Part shown: piece by piece, positions 35,576 through 46,880 of the stretch
How positions within the stretch are numbered: the stretch's first letter is position 1
Layout of the letters: every line of letters begins with the position of its first letter
Origin: Tupaia tana
Taxonomy: Eukaryota; Chordata; Mammalia; Scandentia; Tupaiidae
Length of the DNA stretch: 64,000 nucleotides
Direction of reading: 5' to 3'
Assembly (NCBI GenBank): GCA_026018925.1
Contig: JAKSZU010000012.1
Coordinates: 27,579,814 to 27,643,813, forward strand
Notes under the pieces: model-generated
The model's database searches: none
Told to the model about the DNA's origin: nothing
What the model saw: only the letters and a program-made list of their open reading frames with translations
Position numbers and translations under genes: made by a program

Positions 35576-38500
35576 TAACCTTTATTGCTGTTGGAGTGGT
35601 CAGCAGCACCAGGTACGGTCCCTTCCACCGAGGTTCGAGGGTGGCCGCTCTATGTCGTCGGATGAACACTGAATCTCCAACCTGGAACTGGTGAGGCACC
35701 TGGGAGTCTCCTGGCTTGTAGGCCTCTGCAAGTTGAGCCCAAGTTTCTTTTTGGACAAATTCAAGGGCTTTTAGTCTAGCATAAAGAGATTGAGAAGCTT
35801 GGGAGTGGGAACAAGAGAGGTATACATTAGTCAAAGGCGGCGGTGCCCCATATAGAATCTCGAAAGGGGTTAAGGCGAAGGGGCCAGGTGTATTTCGCGC
35901 GCGGAACAGGGCGAAGGGAAGGAGGACTGTCCAATCTTTTATGCCAGTCTCTAAAGCCAATTTTGTCATGGCCTCTTTTAGGGTTCTATTTATTCTCTCA
36001 ACCTGTCCTGAGCTTTGGGGCCTATAAGCACAATGCAATTTCCAGTCAGACCCCAGGACCCTGGCCAGTCCCTGACTAATCTGGGCAACAAAAGCGGGGC
36101 CGTTGTCGGACCCAATAACCAGTGGCACCCCGAATCTCGGGAAGATTTCTTCTAGGATTATCTTGGCAACTGTCTGAGCAGTCTCTTTTTTAGTGGGGAA
36201 GGCTTCGACCCACCCTGAGAATGTGTCAACCAGCACTAGCAGATACTTGTAGCCATATTTGCCTGGTTTTATTTCAGTAAAGTCCACTTCCCAGTAACTT
36301 CCCGGACGATGTCCACGAAGCCGCTTTCCTTGTGGTGTCTTGTCTGGGTAGGCGTTAACTAATTGGCAGGGTCTGCATCGGTTAACTATTGTTTCGGCGA
36401 GTCTGCGCAGGTTTATGACATGGAACGAGGACTGCCGGACTGAGGTAATTAGATGTTTTGAGCCTAGGTGTGTCAACTTATGAAGCTGATCGAGGAAAGC
36501 AATTGCTTGTTCTCGAGGGAGGATAGTCTTTCCCTCGACAGTCTTACGTACCCCCTCTGGGGTCACGGAGTGAGGTCCCATTTTATTTATTTCTAGTAGG
36601 TCTTGTTCGGAATATGAAAGAGTCTCACCCGAGGGACCTGAGTCGATCGTCTCATGTAGTGGTAGTATATTAAGCCCCTGGGCCGCCCGCTTAGCCGCCT
36701 GATCTGCTCGCCGGTTTCCCTCTGCTACCCGGGATTTTGCCTTTTGATGCCCGGGGCAGTGGATAATAGCGACCTTCTTAGGGAGGTGTATAGCCTCTAG
36801 CAATTCCAAGATTTGTTCTTTATGTTTGATATCTTTACCAGCTGAGGTCAGTAAGCCTCGTTGTCTATAGATAGCCCCATGGACATGGGCGGTAGCGAAG
36901 GCATACCGGCTATCAGTGTAAATATTTATGACCTTTCCCTCTGCCAGACGCAGGGCCTGAGTCAAGGCGATGAGTTCAGCTTTCTGGGCTGATGTTCCCT
37001 CAGGCAAGCTACTCACCCAGACCGTCTGGTCGTCGTCCACTACAGCCGCCCCTGCCACCCTTTTACCTTCTATGATGTAGCTGCTTCCATCAGTGAACCA
37101 GGTCAGCTGGGCATTTGGTAGCGGCTGATCTTGGAGATCCCGTCGGGTTCCGGTTTCTTCCGCCAGGACTTCTTGGCAGGTATGGAAGACAGCCCCCTTG
37201 GCGGAGGTCTCTGGCAGCAGCGTGGCAGGGTTGAGATTGACCGGGGGTCCAAACTGGACCCTGTCCTTGTCTAACAAGAGACTCTGGTAATGAGTCATAC
37301 GAGCATTGGACAGCCATCGGTCGGGGGGCTGCCGGATGATGCTCTCTAAAGCGTGTGGGGCAATGACTAGTAATTTTTGTCCCATAGTCAATTTGTCAGA
37401 ATCTTTTACCAGTGTCGCCACAGCCGCTATCGATCTCAGGCAAGCCGGCCATCCCCCAGCCACTGGATCCAGTTTTTTTGAGAGATAGGCCACCGGTCTT
37501 TTCCAAGGCCCTAAGGGTTGCGTGAGCACCCCTCGGGCCACCCCCTTTTTTTCATCTACATATAGAGTGAAAGGTTTTGTCACATCAGGCAGGGTCAAAG
37601 CCGGGGCTGATAGTAAGGCTTTTTTTATGTCATCAAAAGCCTGTTGTTGGTCAACGCCCCACTCGAAGGGGGTTCCCTCTTTAGTCAGGGGGTAAAGAGG
37701 AGCAGCCATAGCGGCGAACCCCGGTATCCATAGGCGGCAGAATCCCGCCGTCCCCAAGAATTCTCGCACTTGCCTGGGCGTGCGAGGAACGGGGATCTGG
37801 GTTACAGTCCGTTTTCTGGCTTCGGTGAGCCACCTCTTTCCACCCCTTAAAGTATAGCCCAAGTATGTTACCTCTTGTTGACAGATTTGGGCCTTTTTAG
37901 CAGAGGCGCGATACCCCAGGCGGGCCAGTTCTTCTAGCAGCAGTCCAGTGCCCTGCCGACATGTTTCTTCGGTTGCTCCTGCGAGCAACAAGTCGTCTAC
38001 ATACTGTAGGAGGGTCACCTCAGGGTGGCTGGCGCGGAAGTGTGCGAGGTCCTGATGGAGGGCTTCATCAAAAATAGTAGGCGAGTGCCGGAAACCCTGA
38101 GGGAGTCGAGTCCATCTTAATTGTCCCGTGATCCCCGTGTCGGGGTCCCTCCATTCAAAGGCAAATATATTCTGGCTGGAGGGGTGCAGTCGCAGGCAGA
38201 AGAAAGCGTCCTTTAAGTCTAAGACAGTATACCAGTCCCGTTCTGGAGGTAGAGAACTTAGCAGGTTATATGGATTAGGTACTGTGGGATGGATGTCCTG
38301 TACCCGCTTATTGACCTCCCGCAAGTCTTGCACAGGGCGATAGTCACTTGAGCCGGGTTTTTTTACGGGCAGCAAGGGGGTATTCCAAGGAGACTGGCAT
38401 TTTTTAAGAATACCCAGGTGTAGGAGGCGTTGTATGTGAGGCCTGATACCTTCTCGGGCTTCTTTAGTCATAGGGTATTGGCGTAGTGCCACAGGGGTAG

Positions 38501-39017
38501 CTGTAGCTTTTAGTTCTATTAGTATTGGGGGCCTGTTGGTGGCTAATCCCATTCCAGCTGTCTCGGCCCAGGCTTTAGGATATTTTTGCAGCCAAGCATG
38601 AAGGGGGCCAGTGTTACTATCTTGACTTTCAAAAAGCCGGTGTTCATCTTGTAGGCGTACAGTTAGGACTAATGTCTGCACGTCCGGAGTAACCTTTGGA
38701 CCCCGTGGGGTAAAATTAATCTGTGCCCCCATTTTGGTAAGTAAGTCTCTCCCAAGGAGGGGTGCCGGACATTCAGGAATGACCAAGAAGGAGTGGGTCA
38801 CTAGGCCTCTTCCGAGGTCAACTGTTCTATTGGTGGTCCATGGATACTGCTGGTACCCGGTTGCCCCTATGACCCAAGATTTTTTCTTGGAAAGTGGCCC
38901 CGATGGTGCCAGTAACACTGAGTGTTGGGCCCCAGTGTCGACTAAAAAATTAATTGGCTTCCCCTCCACTTTTAGAGTTACCCTAGGCTCGGGGAGGGGC
39001 TCCGAGCCCCGTCCCCC
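35559..39017 (-). CDS. pol: gammaretroviral pro-pol (read-through product of gag)
   Basis: In the same frame as gag, directly after the gag amber codon, and made as Gag-Pol by stop-codon read-through. The first codons after the stop are GGGGGACGG, a G-rich context of the type that supports read-through. It is open for about 1,152 codons. In order: aspartic protease (VDTGAQHS near codons 26-33, LLGRDLL); reverse transcriptase ([17 protein letters not shown]); RNase H (FTDGSS, AELIAL, YTDSRYA); integrase with the zinc-binding HHCC region (CRPCQL) and the D,D-35-E core ([27 protein letters not shown]). It ends TAA at 35559-35561, overlapping the env start. No frameshift or internal stop was seen. 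It supplies maturation, reverse transcription and integration functions. Confidence 0.96.
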   Translation of the reverse strand, partial: GGRGSEPLPEPRVTLKVEGKPINFLVDTGAQHSVLLAPSGPLSKKKSWVIGATGYQQYPWTTNRTVDLGRGLVTHSFLVIPECPAPLLGRDLLTKMGAQINFTPRGPKVTPDVQTLVLTVRLQDEHRLFESQDSNTGPLHAWLQKYPKAWAETAGMGLATNRPPILIELKATATPVALRQYPMTKEAREGIRPHIQRLLHLGILKKCQSPWNTPLLPVKKPGSSDYRPVQDLREVNKRVQDIHPTVPNPYNLLSSLPPERDWYTVLDLKDAFFCLRLHPSSQNIFAFEWRDPDTGITGQLRWTRLPQGFRHSPTIFDEALHQDLAHFRASHPEVTLLQYVDDLLLAGATEETCRQGTGLLLEELARLGYRASAKKAQICQQEVTYLGYTLRGGKRWLTEARKRTVTQIPVPRTPRQVREFLGTAGFCRLWIPGFAAMAAPLYPLTKEGTPFEWGVDQQQAFDDIKKALLSAPALTLPDVTKPFTLYVDEKKGVARGVLTQPLGPWKRPVAYLSKKLDPVAGGWPACLRSIAAVATLVKDSDKLTMGQKLLVIAPHALESIIRQPPDRWLSNARMTHYQSLLLDKDRVQFGPPVNLNPATLLPETSAKGAVFHTCQEVLAEETGTRRDLQDQPLPNAQLTWFTDGSSYIIEGKRVAGAAVVDDDQTVWVSSLPEGTSAQKAELIALTQALRLAEGKVINIYTDSRYAFATAHVHGAIYRQRGLLTSAGKDIKHKEQILELLEAIHLPKKVAIIHCPGHQKAKSRVAEGNRRADQAAKRAAQGLNILPLHETIDSGPSGETLSYSEQDLLEINKMGPHSVTPEGVRKTVEGKTILPREQAIAFLDQLHKLTHLGSKHLITSVRQSSFHVINLRRLAETIVNRCRPCQLVNAYPDKTPQGKRLRGHRPGSYWEVDFTEIKPGKYGYKYLLVLVDTFSGWVEAFPTKKETAQTVAKIILEEIFPRFGVPLVIGSDNGPAFVAQISQGLARVLGSDWKLHCAYRPQSSGQVERINRTLKEAMTKLALETGIKDWTVLLPFALFRARNTPGPFALTPFEILYGAPPPLTNVYLSCSHSQASQSLYARLKALEFVQKETWAQLAEAYKPGDSQVPHQFQVGDSVFIRRHRAATLEPRWKGPYLVLLTTPTAIKVNGIAS

Positions 39018-39020
39018 CTA
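39018..39020 (-). promoter_or_regulatory. gag amber codon, read-through site
   Basis: TAG between gag and an in-frame pol, followed by GGGGGACGGGGCTCGG. In this family a downstream pseudoknot makes ribosomes read the amber as an amino acid part of the time. Confidence 0.85.
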
Positions 39021-40622
39021 GTCTGAGTCCTCGTGCAGGGCAAGTACTTCGGCCGGAAGGGGCGGCTGCACTTTGTTTTTCTTGGCCCTTTTAGGACAGT
39101 CTTTTGCCCAATGTCCTTTTTCTTTACAATAAGCACACTGGTCTTTGTCTAGTGGGATACGACTAGGCTTTAGTCCCTTGTTGGGGCCCCGTTCTTGTCC
39201 CCTTTCCCGCACTACAGTGGCCAGGATCCGAGCTAGGTTTTTTTCTTGTCTTTTTTCCTTTTTACTCTCTCTTTCCTCCCTTTCTTTTTCCCTCCTCTGT
39301 TCTCTTTCTTCTTCTGTTTCTCTTTTATAATATACTTTTTCTGCTTTTTTAACTAAGTCCTGTAAAGAGAGATCCTGCAACCCATCGAGTCTCTGGAGTT
39401 TTTTCTTAATATCTAATGCTGATTGTCCAATGAAGGCCATAGCTACGGAGGCTCTCTGTCCCTCAGAAGCAGGGTCAAAAGGGGTAAACCGCCTGAATGC
39501 CTCCATGAGACGCTCAAGAAACACTGACGGGGGTTCTGTAGCCCCCTGCATAACCTCTCTTACCTTAGCCAAATTAGTGGGGCGCCTGGCAGCCCCACGG
39601 AGGCCAGCCACTAGAGCCTGGCGATAGACTGTCAGTCGCTCCCTACCTTCTGCCGAATTGTAGTCCCAGTTGGGTCGAGAGAGAGGAAAAGCAGCCTCGA
39701 TAAGGTTAGGAAGCTGAGTGGGACGTCCATCTGCCCCCGGGATATTTTTTCTTGCTTCGAGTAAGATCCTCTCTCTCTCTTCGGTGGTGAAGAGAGTCTG
39801 CAGGAGCTGCTGGCAATCGTCCCATGTTGGCTGATGAGAGAACATTAGGGACTCTACCAGGCTGGTTAGGCGCTGGGGGTCCTCGGAGAAAGGGGGGTGG
39901 TTAGTTTTCCAGTTGTAAAGGTCAGAGGAAGAAAAGGGCCAATATTGGAGAGGCTGTAGGGGAGGTAGCCCCTCGTCAGTAGGCGGAGGTGGGGGCCCAT
40001 AGGCCCGTAAGGGCAGTGCCACAGTGGTATCAGGAGACGGGAGTGCGCGACGTTGACTCCTAGTGCCCTGAGCAGGCCCTAGAAGGGCACCCTCAGAGGG
40101 GGCGGAAGGACCAAGTCTAACGTTAGGTGGCACTCCGGGGTCTCTGCGCCTTTCTTCATTTAGCAGAAGGGATGGGGGGTATGGGGGAGGGGTGTCTAGG
40201 AGAAAGAGGTCTTGGGTCTCTGGATAGATTCGCTTAGGACGTTTGGTAAGGTCTGAACCCTCTGGAGGCTTGGGGGACTGGGCCACCAGGACCTGAGGGG
40301 GGTTTGGACGGGGCCTGGGCAACCATGGTCGAACCCACGAAGGTGGGTTTTGGATCAGATCTTGCCAAACGATGATGTACGCTTGCTGGTCCGGATGACT
40401 TCCTGGTCCCTTCTGAAAGACAATGTCTTTGATGGAAAGGATAGCGTTAAGGTCAAACGTGCCTTCGGGTGGCCACCCAACACCAAAGGTGGGCCACTCA
40501 GAGGCACAAAACGTCTGCCAGAGTCCCTTTTTAATTTCTACAGACAGGTCGCGACCTCTTCCCTTCACTTCAGTCCAGTGTCTGAGAGTCAAATTTAAAG
40601 GAGTCACCACAGTCTGCCCCAT
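39018..40622 (-). CDS. gag: gammaretroviral gag polyprotein
   Basis: 534 residues of core polyprotein, the usual gammaretroviral length. I start at the third codon of the longer frame because MGQTVVTPL gives the N-terminal glycine needed for myristoylation. Matrix is followed by a p12-like proline-rich part with a PPPY late motif (145-148), which recruits ubiquitin ligases for budding. Capsid begins near PLRAYG (about 204), with [16 protein letters not shown] and the major homology region. A charged Glu/Arg/Lys helix follows, then nucleocapsid with one zinc knuckle [14 protein letters not shown] (496-509). It ends in TAG at 39018-39020, in frame with pol. No damage is visible. Confidence 0.97.
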   Translation of the reverse strand: MGQTVVTPLNLTLRHWTEVKGRGRDLSVEIKKGLWQTFCASEWPTFGVGWPPEGTFDLNAILSIKDIVFQKGPGSHPDQQAYIIVWQDLIQNPPSWVRPWLPRPRPNPPQVLVAQSPKPPEGSDLTKRPKRIYPETQDLFLLDTPPPYPPSLLLNEERRRDPGVPPNVRLGPSAPSEGALLGPAQGTRSQRRALPSPDTTVALPLRAYGPPPPPTDEGLPPLQPLQYWPFSSSDLYNWKTNHPPFSEDPQRLTSLVESLMFSHQPTWDDCQQLLQTLFTTEERERILLEARKNIPGADGRPTQLPNLIEAAFPLSRPNWDYNSAEGRERLTVYRQALVAGLRGAARRPTNLAKVREVMQGATEPPSVFLERLMEAFRRFTPFDPASEGQRASVAMAFIGQSALDIKKKLQRLDGLQDLSLQDLVKKAEKVYYKRETEEEREQRREKEREERESKKEKRQEKNLARILATVVRERGQERGPNKGLKPSRIPLDKDQCAYCKEKGHWAKDCPKRAKKNKVQPPLPAEVLALHEDSD

Positions 40623-41018
40623 CGTCAATGGTTAGGTTAAGAGTACAAACAACAGAACAAAGAACAGGACAAGACAAACAGAAAGTAACTACCGATTTTT
40701 GTTTTCCACAATCTTAGGACAGATTCAGACGGGCGCAGGCCAAAATATGTACCCGACCTGCACCCTTACCGTAGGAGACGATCAGGCGTCCCTAATCCTC
40801 CTCCGCCCTTAGGGCGTCCCCCAGGGCTGCAGCCTGTGGTTCTCCGGGCACGTCTACCAACCACAGTTCGGCTATTTTACAATAGGCCGAACGGCTGCGA
40901 AACCTGAAACAGACTATTGGGTACCACACTGAAACAAACAAGAAAGTCGACAAACAATCAGGGGTTTTTTTTAGGCTTACCTCCAAGGCCGACGTTGTAG
41001 ATGATGGGTAGCCGCGAT
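40623..41018 (-). promoter_or_regulatory. proviral leader and probable packaging region
   Basis: About 400 bases between the primer site and gag. A strong splice donor, GGAG/GTAAGCC (exon end 40981, GT at 40980-40979), lies 38 bases past the primer site and would serve the spliced env mRNA. The rest is where gammaretroviruses carry the packaging signal; that role is inferred from position. Confidence 0.7.
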
Positions 41019-41036
41019 ATCCCGGACGAGCCCCCA
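41019..41036 (-). promoter_or_regulatory. primer binding site, tRNA-Pro
   Basis: In sense it reads TGGGGGCTCGTCCGGGAT, the 18-base complement of the proline tRNA 3' end used by most gammaretroviruses. It starts three bases inside the 5' LTR end. Confidence 0.96.
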
Positions 41037-41039
41037 AAA

Positions 41040-41491
41040 TGTTAGGGCGCCGGCCGCCTGGCTTGGCGCGCTTTCCGTCCAGAGGGTACGCGACCCCCAA
41101 TCAACCACAAGAGTCGGTTCTTGATGCAAAATGCAAGAGGTTTTATTTTTCCAGCCGGCTGGGGTCTAAGCAAACACCTGACGCAGCAGGCCTGAGCGAG
41201 GACCCCGTTTTTAGGGTTATAGGTCTTTTTATAAGCAGGAGAAGGTATGCGGAAGTTTAACGGGTAGTTCATTTCTAGGGGGAAGGGTGGCAGTCTTGTG
41301 ACACACGTGCATGGGTTGTCTTTCTAGTTCCATGTCCACATTCCTTTTGCTCCATTCCTGGAGGTTTGCATAATTAAGTCTGTCGGGGCAGTTTATCACA
41401 AGGGCAGTTTATCACAAGGGCATCCGGCAAAGGCAAAGGTTAAATTTTATCTCTACAGAGCAGAAAGACATAATTTAAAGTTATTTTTACA
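41040..41491 (-). repeat. 5' LTR of gammaretroviral provirus
   Basis: 452 bp, identical by eye to the 3' LTR. TATA box 41225-41233, AATAAA 41142-41147 (both reversed), tandem 16-bp units 41386-41417. It would be the promoter of the provirus, firing leftwards. Confidence 0.96.
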
Positions 41492-41495
41492 CCAC
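41492..41495. repeat. target-site duplication, right copy
   Basis: CCAC directly after the LTR, matching 33108-33111. Confidence 0.9.
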
Positions 41496-41582
41496 AAGTG
41501 TGCACTAAAACCTCTAGTCCATAATCCTCGCTGAAAAGATAACTAATCCTCTGTATTACTGAGCCCTGAAAATTCCTTTTTT

Positions 41583-41706
41583 TGAGAAAGAGAGAGTTTT
41601 ACTAGGGCATGTGTGCATGCCAGAGTGACAGAGATAGAAAGCAAGAAATCATTCTCTGGGGGGATGGCCGTGCCACCTTCCCTTCTCCTCCAATCTCCTC
41701 TCAGCA
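41583..41706 (-). repeat. truncated SINE-A
   Basis: Minus-strand tail half only, from GAGAAAGAGAGAGTTTTACTA to CTCCAATCTCCTCTCAG. The tRNA-like head is missing. Confidence 0.7.
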
Positions 41707-42374
41707 AATTCTTTTTAAGGTAGTGGACTTTAAACGTTTTTTCTGTACTTTAAGTTGTCTGGCGTTCATCTACTTTTGCAAACCATCAAGCCATCCAAAA
41801 GGGATGTATATTGCCTTGCACAAATCAAAGGTCTTTAGAGGAAAAAAGTAGCCCACAGAATTAGGTAGGTGATTGTTAAGTACATTAAATAGACACACAC
41901 ACACACAGAGTTTAATTTTCAAAAGGATTGAAATAACTAATTCCTAATGTTAGAATTCTGTGCCTCCTAGCTCCTCTTAAAAACAAAACTTTCACCTTAA
42001 TATGTCTTGTTTTCAGGTACTTTCACTTCATACTTCTCCTAAAACGGAGATAGTGACCTCCTGAGGGCACATGGCGCTTACTGATTTTTATGAAAAATAT
42101 AGAAAAAGGTTCTAAAATGAAATATACTGTACACCTTTATAAACTTTACTTAATATCCCAATGATATGCTCTGAGAAATCAGATGTGGGTTTAGAGATTA
42201 GATTGGTTGATTGGAGAAGATCCATAATCCTTCTCTCTGGCAAGCACATGTACTTTATGAGAAAAAAAAAGGATTAATTAAAAAATGTAAAACATGTATA
42301 GAATACCCTTTAATTACTATTAACTGATCTTTTAATAAGCACGTTAGCAAAAATATTTCTTTAAAGAGAGATAT

Positions 42375-42600
42375 TTGTTATAGGTCTTAGGTCCTCACTG
42401 GAGACACAGAGAGACAGAAAAAGAAAGAAACCCCCCACCACCTCCAAGGGGGATGGCCATGCCAAAATCCCTTCTCTTCCATTCTCCTCTTAGGATTTTG
42501 GGCATGCTTGGTGTAAGATTTAAGCTGCTAGGTCCAGGACTCGAAACGTGGTCGACCATATGGAAGTCCAGTGCCTTAACCACTCTGCCACCTGCTGGCT
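42375..42600 (-). repeat. SINE-A, diverged
   Basis: Minus-strand copy with AGGGGGATGGCCATGCC-like sequence and terminal TGCCACCTGCTGGC. Confidence 0.75.
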
Positions 42601-42635
42601 TTTGAATAAGTAAATACTTTCACTGGTTATAAAAC

Positions 42636-43335
42636 TGTGGGGACACGTTTAAGAGAGAGAATCTGAGGTGTGGGAACATGCTCTGAGCAAACACCACATG
42701 CTCTTTTGGGGTTTGACAGAACCTTGTAACTTGTCTTTCCTTGACCTTGGCTGCAGACAGAGCAAGGGTGGAAATTGCTAGGGGCGTTCCAACAGACACA
42801 TCTGATGGACTTCAAGAAACATCTTGGCCCCAATTAGTAAAATCCAATCCCTGCTCTGCATCTGAAAGGTTCTTTAGCCTACTCTGGGTGTGTGGTGTGA
42901 GATCTTTAGCTCCTTCCCCACACCTTACAGCTAGTTCTTTGCATTAGAAAGGAAGATGAGATTTTTCTCTTGATGGGATTATCACCAAGGGATACACCTG
43001 GCCTGGTGTGACTAAGCCCTCATAGATTTGTTAACTGCTTCTTATTGTCTGTAACCTGGCAACCAATGTATGAAGTGTAGTAAAACATACATATGTAATG
43101 TCTCCTTGTTCTATAAATAAAGACGTCCAGTTCATCTGGGCTGCACAAGTTGCTTGGGCTACCTAGACTCAGGCTGCCTGTGTCCGTTTCTACTCTATCC
43201 CTTTGCCTCATTCTTCCCAATTCCCACGTCCTGGTAAGATGGAGGGCTTTCTCTTTCTCGTCCTCTTTCTCTTCCTCACCAGCAGCCCCCTGATCATGAT
43301 TCAGCCAGACCCAAGCCCTGGGGCGGACGCCAACA
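42636..43335 (+). mobile_element. solo LTR with 6-bp target-site duplication
   Basis: 700 bp starting TGTGGGGACACG and ending GACGCCAACA. It has TATAAATAAAG (43112-43122, holding an AATAAA signal) about 220 bases before the end, and no internal retroviral genes. TAAAAC flanks it exactly at 42630-42635 and 43336-43341. Six bases suit a class II (betaretrovirus-like) integrase; the class is inferred. It is the product of LTR-LTR recombination. Confidence 0.88.
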
Positions 43336-43798
43336 TAAAACAATAATGAAAAATGATCACATTGATAATTTGTACTTAAATGAGTACAAGAATACTGCTT
43401 ACCAAAGTTTTTGTTAATATAGTGAATAAGCAAATACAATTAAACTGCCATTACACACTAAATGGCTCAATCTAACAGAAGTATTTCTGAGTAAGTAATA
43501 AACAGGGTTGGATGGCAGTGAAACAGTAAAACACAACATTTTTCAAGGCTGAACACCATGAAAAGTTCTGTGCTTGTGTTCAGAGACTTCCCAGGTATGC
43601 TGGGCAGCATGTGCCTATGACCATAGGGGCTGGCTAAAGCTGGGGCGGACCAAAACATTAAGAAACTGTTAGGGGTTATTTCGAATTGTTGTAATATTAT
43701 ACCAACTACAAGTAAGAGAAGTAAGGATAAGTGTACAATAAACAAAGAAAAGTAAGTATACCTCTGCTTTCAGGGGTGTGATGAAATATAGAAATACT

Positions 43799-44235
43799 GG
43801 GACAGGCAGGTGGCTTGGTGGTTAAGGGCACTGGAACTCCCACATGGCCAAGCATGGTTTGAATCCCAGACCAGGCAGCTTTCTTTTTTTCTTTCTTTTT
43901 GGAGAGGTTTTTTTGTTATAGGGCGCGTGCACTCGCCATACAGACAGAGAGAGACAGAGAGATAGAAAGTGAGAAATCACCCCCCAGGAGGGGTGGTCAC
44001 ACTGCAATCCCTCTCCTCCATTCTCCTCTCGGGATCTTGGGCACGCACACACACGCGCCCAGCGTGAGTTTAAGCCACCGGGTCCGGGACTCGAACCACA
44101 GTCGATTACGTGGGAGTCCAGAGACATAGCCGATACACTAACTGCTGGTCCCCAAGGCAGCTTTCTTTCTCACTTTCTCTCTCTTTCTCCCTGGCCCCAG
44201 TCAAATTTAAATAAATAAATAAATAATAAATAAAT
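43799..44235 (+). repeat. SINE-B split by a SINE-A
   Basis: Head GGGACAGGCAGGTGGCTTGG, resuming at 44155 with a CT-rich region and an AAATAAATAA tail. Confidence 0.82.
43887..44154 (-). repeat. nested SINE-A with 14-bp target-site duplication
   Basis: Near-consensus. AGGCAGCTTTCTTT stands at 43873-43886 and 44155-44168. Confidence 0.9.
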
Positions 44236-44745
44236 AAATAAAATAATTCTTAAAGATAGAAAAGAAATGCATTTAGAAATACATACATCTGAACCAATAT
44301 TTTTCTTTATCAGAAAAAAAAATTCAAATAACAGAGTTAAAAAACAAGGAAGGAAACACAGGCAATGGACACAGAGTAAGAAGACACAGGGGGTTTAGGA
44401 GTAAATATGGAGAGTGTAACTGAAAACACCCACATAAATGATATAGGGTAGATAGAGCACAAAAAATACGGCAGATTTTCTAAGATCCTACTTAAAATCT
44501 ACCGACTGACATCAGTAATCAGAAATCAGACCTAAGAACTCTGATAGGCTATTATTTATTATGTAGATAGATTGGATATGAAAGCTTAGATGTTTATTTT
44601 CTGAATTAAACAGCATGTTGACAGGAACTAGCAAAAATAAATAAGCTTTTATGTTAAATGTATTTAAATTCATTCAATATGACAAGGCGTTTATCTACTC
44701 AAAAGGCCATCTCATATGTATTAGATGCTATTCCCATTCAAGTCA

Positions 44746-45681
44746 TTACTTTTGCAATAGTATTTTCTTCACACGGTCATAGATCTGCTTGGTTCTGACT
44801 CCATATATGACAGGATTGAGCATTGGTGGCACTACAACATACAGATTGGCCAGAAGTATATGGATATAGCGGGGAACATTTCGGCCAAACCGATGTGTCA
44901 TAAAGGAGAAGAGAGCTGGTGTGTAGAAAGCAAGGATTACAAAAACATGGGAACTGCATGTGCTGAGGGACTTAAGTCGGGCTTCACGGGAAGGAAGGCG
45001 GAAAACAGCACGGAGGATCTGAACATAAGAAAGTGCAATGGCTATGATGTCGAACACTAAGGTTGAAATAGCACATAGGCCGTAAATAATATTGACCTTG
45101 ATACTGGCACAAGATAGACGAGCAAGACCCATGTGCTCACAATAGGTGTGAGGAATGACATGATTCCCACAGAAGGGCAATCGCAAAATGAGAAATACAA
45201 ATGGAATAACAGAAATAAATGACCTCATTAACACGGCAAGACCAATCACACAAACAGCCTTGTTTGTGAGGATAGTGCTATACCGGAGTGGGTTGCAGAT
45301 GGCCACGTAGCGGTCATAAGCCATTGCCAAGAGGACTGCTGACTCCATGCCAGTGAAATTGTGGATGAAAAACATCTGTGTGAGGCAGGCTTCAAAGATG
45401 ATCTCTTTGAGATTGATCCAGAAGATTCCGAGCATCTTAGGGATGGTAGCTGTTGAGAGGCCCAGGTCAATGGCGGCCAACATGGCCAGGAAGTAGAACA
45501 TGGGCTGGTGTAGGCTGCTCTCAGTCTTTATCACAAACAGAATGGTGAGGTTCCCTGTGAGTGCAATCAAGTATACAGCACAGAAGGGGAAGCCAATCCA
45601 GATGTGAAGTGTTTCTAGTCCAGGGATCCCCAACAGTAAGAAGGAAGAGGGGTGAACCTGGGTTTCATTAGAAAGGAACAT
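44746..45681 (-). CDS. class I olfactory receptor, OR52E-like, intact (inverted paralogue)
   Basis: 311-residue intact receptor, differing from the gene at 508-1461 at only a few tens of positions. It has the same first 89 residues, including the NET glycosylation site, LHQPMF and PKMLGIFWI. Changes cluster in TM3-TM5 (IINL.. region 90-112, TM4 140-165, TM5 205-210), where family members contact ligand. It has [18 protein letters not shown] and [16 protein letters not shown]. One change, STCSSHV for the usual STCGSHV in TM6, is unusual. It stops at LLQK, six residues earlier than its partner. The 5' flank is also shared, including the acceptor-like CTTTAG (exon start 45761) and the short upstream frame. 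The pair arose by an inverted duplication, or a tandem one later inverted. Confidence 0.93.
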   Translation of the reverse strand: MFLSNETQVHPSSFLLLGIPGLETLHIWIGFPFCAVYLIALTGNLTILFVIKTESSLHQPMFYFLAMLAAIDLGLSTATIPKMLGIFWINLKEIIFEACLTQMFFIHNFTGMESAVLLAMAYDRYVAICNPLRYSTILTNKAVCVIGLAVLMRSFISVIPFVFLILRLPFCGNHVIPHTYCEHMGLARLSCASIKVNIIYGLCAISTLVFDIIAIALSYVQILRAVFRLPSREARLKSLSTCSSHVFVILAFYTPALFSFMTHRFGRNVPRYIHILLANLYVVVPPMLNPVIYGVRTKQIYDRVKKILLQK

Positions 45682-45706
45682 ACTGCTTGGGCATGCAGAA
45701 GTCCAT
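45668..45706 (-). other. short upstream ORF overlapping receptor start
   Basis: An ATG 25 bases before the receptor ATG, in another frame, ends TAA inside the receptor. It matches the one at 483-524. Confidence 0.4.
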
Positions 45707-45841
45707 GGTACTTACAAATGTCCAATTTACAGGGCACCAGGTAAAACTCTCAGTTAGAAACCTAAAGAAAAATAGGAACATCACACAATTGTATACATTA
45801 CATTTTCAGTTAATTTACACAACTAGAAATATACTTTGGAG

Positions 45842-46062
45842 GTCAGATTGTGATGTGGTGGTAAAATCTGACGCTCTTTGAGGTAATGCCACATGAGAGT
45901 GTTCCTCCTCTGGTTCAAGTCCAGAGACCCCCTCTGAGTATGCCAGGCACATATTGGCCCATGATGGGGGCTAGTTGAAGGCTGGGGAATGATTGCAGTG
46001 GGACCCTGTTGGGGTTGCTGTTTCACTCTTTCTCTCCCTCATAAGTAGAAATAAATAACCTT
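45842..46062 (+). repeat. SINE-like repeat, third family (SINE-C)
   Basis: tRNA-like head (GATTGTGATGTGGTGGTAAAA..GGTTCAAGTCC), then CCAGGCACATATTGGCCCATGA, CACTCTTTCTCTCCCTCATAA and AAATAAATAACC. A second copy is at 56478-56705. Confidence 0.6.
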
Positions 46063-46639
46063 GAAAGAAAGATTCATACTACATCAAAATCAGTATGAAG
46101 TGGATTCTCAGTAAGAAGGCTTCTTCAAAGAAGTTATGTTAGGTATTGTAACAAAAATTGTCTTTATGTTAATAGGTGTTGATGCCCTTTTTTCCTATTA
46201 ATTTACAGTGGTCTCATTCAGAATATCTTGCTAAGATTTTATCTTGATACCCACTTCAGTATTTACCTTCTCAAATCTCCATCAACATAATTTACTTTTG
46301 ATTTTGACATACGCAGTGCTCTGCCAGGCCCCATAAATAGTGATTTCTATTGGTTCCATTTGGCTAGATGATAATGCATAAATGCGAATACACAAAATGG
46401 GCAAAAAGTTGTCAGTGAATACACAGCTTAATTGAAATATCTAAAAGATTAAAAGTAATTTAAAATGGTTAAAGGTGGCCAATTTTTAAAAATATTTATC
46501 TTTAGTACTAGGAAGTAATACTGAAGTAAGTGTAGTCAAAAAACACCATCAACAACCTTTGAGGTACTGCCTACTACTTGCAATGTTCTTTTGAAACCTG
46601 CACAGATATCATATACAATCTTTATAAACATATATAAGA

Positions 46640-46880
46640 AGGTCCAGCAGAAGGAGTAATAATTATATTGTTGGTCTACCATGTAGTTGACCACAGTTCA
46701 AGTACTGAACCCAGCAACTTGAAAATCATGCAAGGCATGTGTGCATGTGTACCCAAAACCCTGAGAGGAAAATGGATTGTGTTGTGGCCACCCCCAGGCA
46801 GTGATTTCTTGCTTTCTGTCTCTCTGTCCTTCTGGTGAGTGCACAAACCTTATAAGAAAAAAACTCTCTAAAAGAAAAGA
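46640..46880 (+). repeat. diverged SINE-A
   Basis: Head AGGTCCAGCAGAAGGAGTAAT, ..CACAGTTCAAGTACTG, tail CTCTCTAAAAGAAAA. Confidence 0.7.

Larger units (their letters stand above)
33112..41491 (-). mobile_element. complete gammaretroviral endogenous provirus
   Basis: An 8,380-bp provirus read right to left: 5' LTR, tRNA-Pro primer site, leader with splice donor, gag, amber codon, pol, env, polypurine tract, 3' LTR. Target-site duplication CCAC stands at 33108-33111 and 41492-41495; four bases is the norm for gammaretroviral integrases. The two LTRs show no difference by eye, no SINE has entered the element, and gag and pol are open throughout. It is GC-richer than its surroundings. The Gag, Pol and Env motifs place it with murine-leukaemia/porcine-ERV/koala-type viruses, not with beta- or spumaviruses. 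One amber codon in the env leader is the only coding defect I found. Confidence 0.97.
41496..44745. other. intergenic between provirus and receptor
   Basis: No gene. It contains SINE pieces and a solo LTR (listed separately). 41710-42370 and 44240-44740 are A/T-rich and unassigned. Confidence 0.6.

Noticed and set aside
40792-41100. 102-codon frame across the proviral 5' LTR and leader
   Set aside because: It is not in frame with gag and has no features of a glycosylated Gag leader that I can support; treated as chance.
43020-43439. 139-codon minus-strand frame
   Set aside because: It lies mostly inside the solo LTR antisense strand and shows no known domain.
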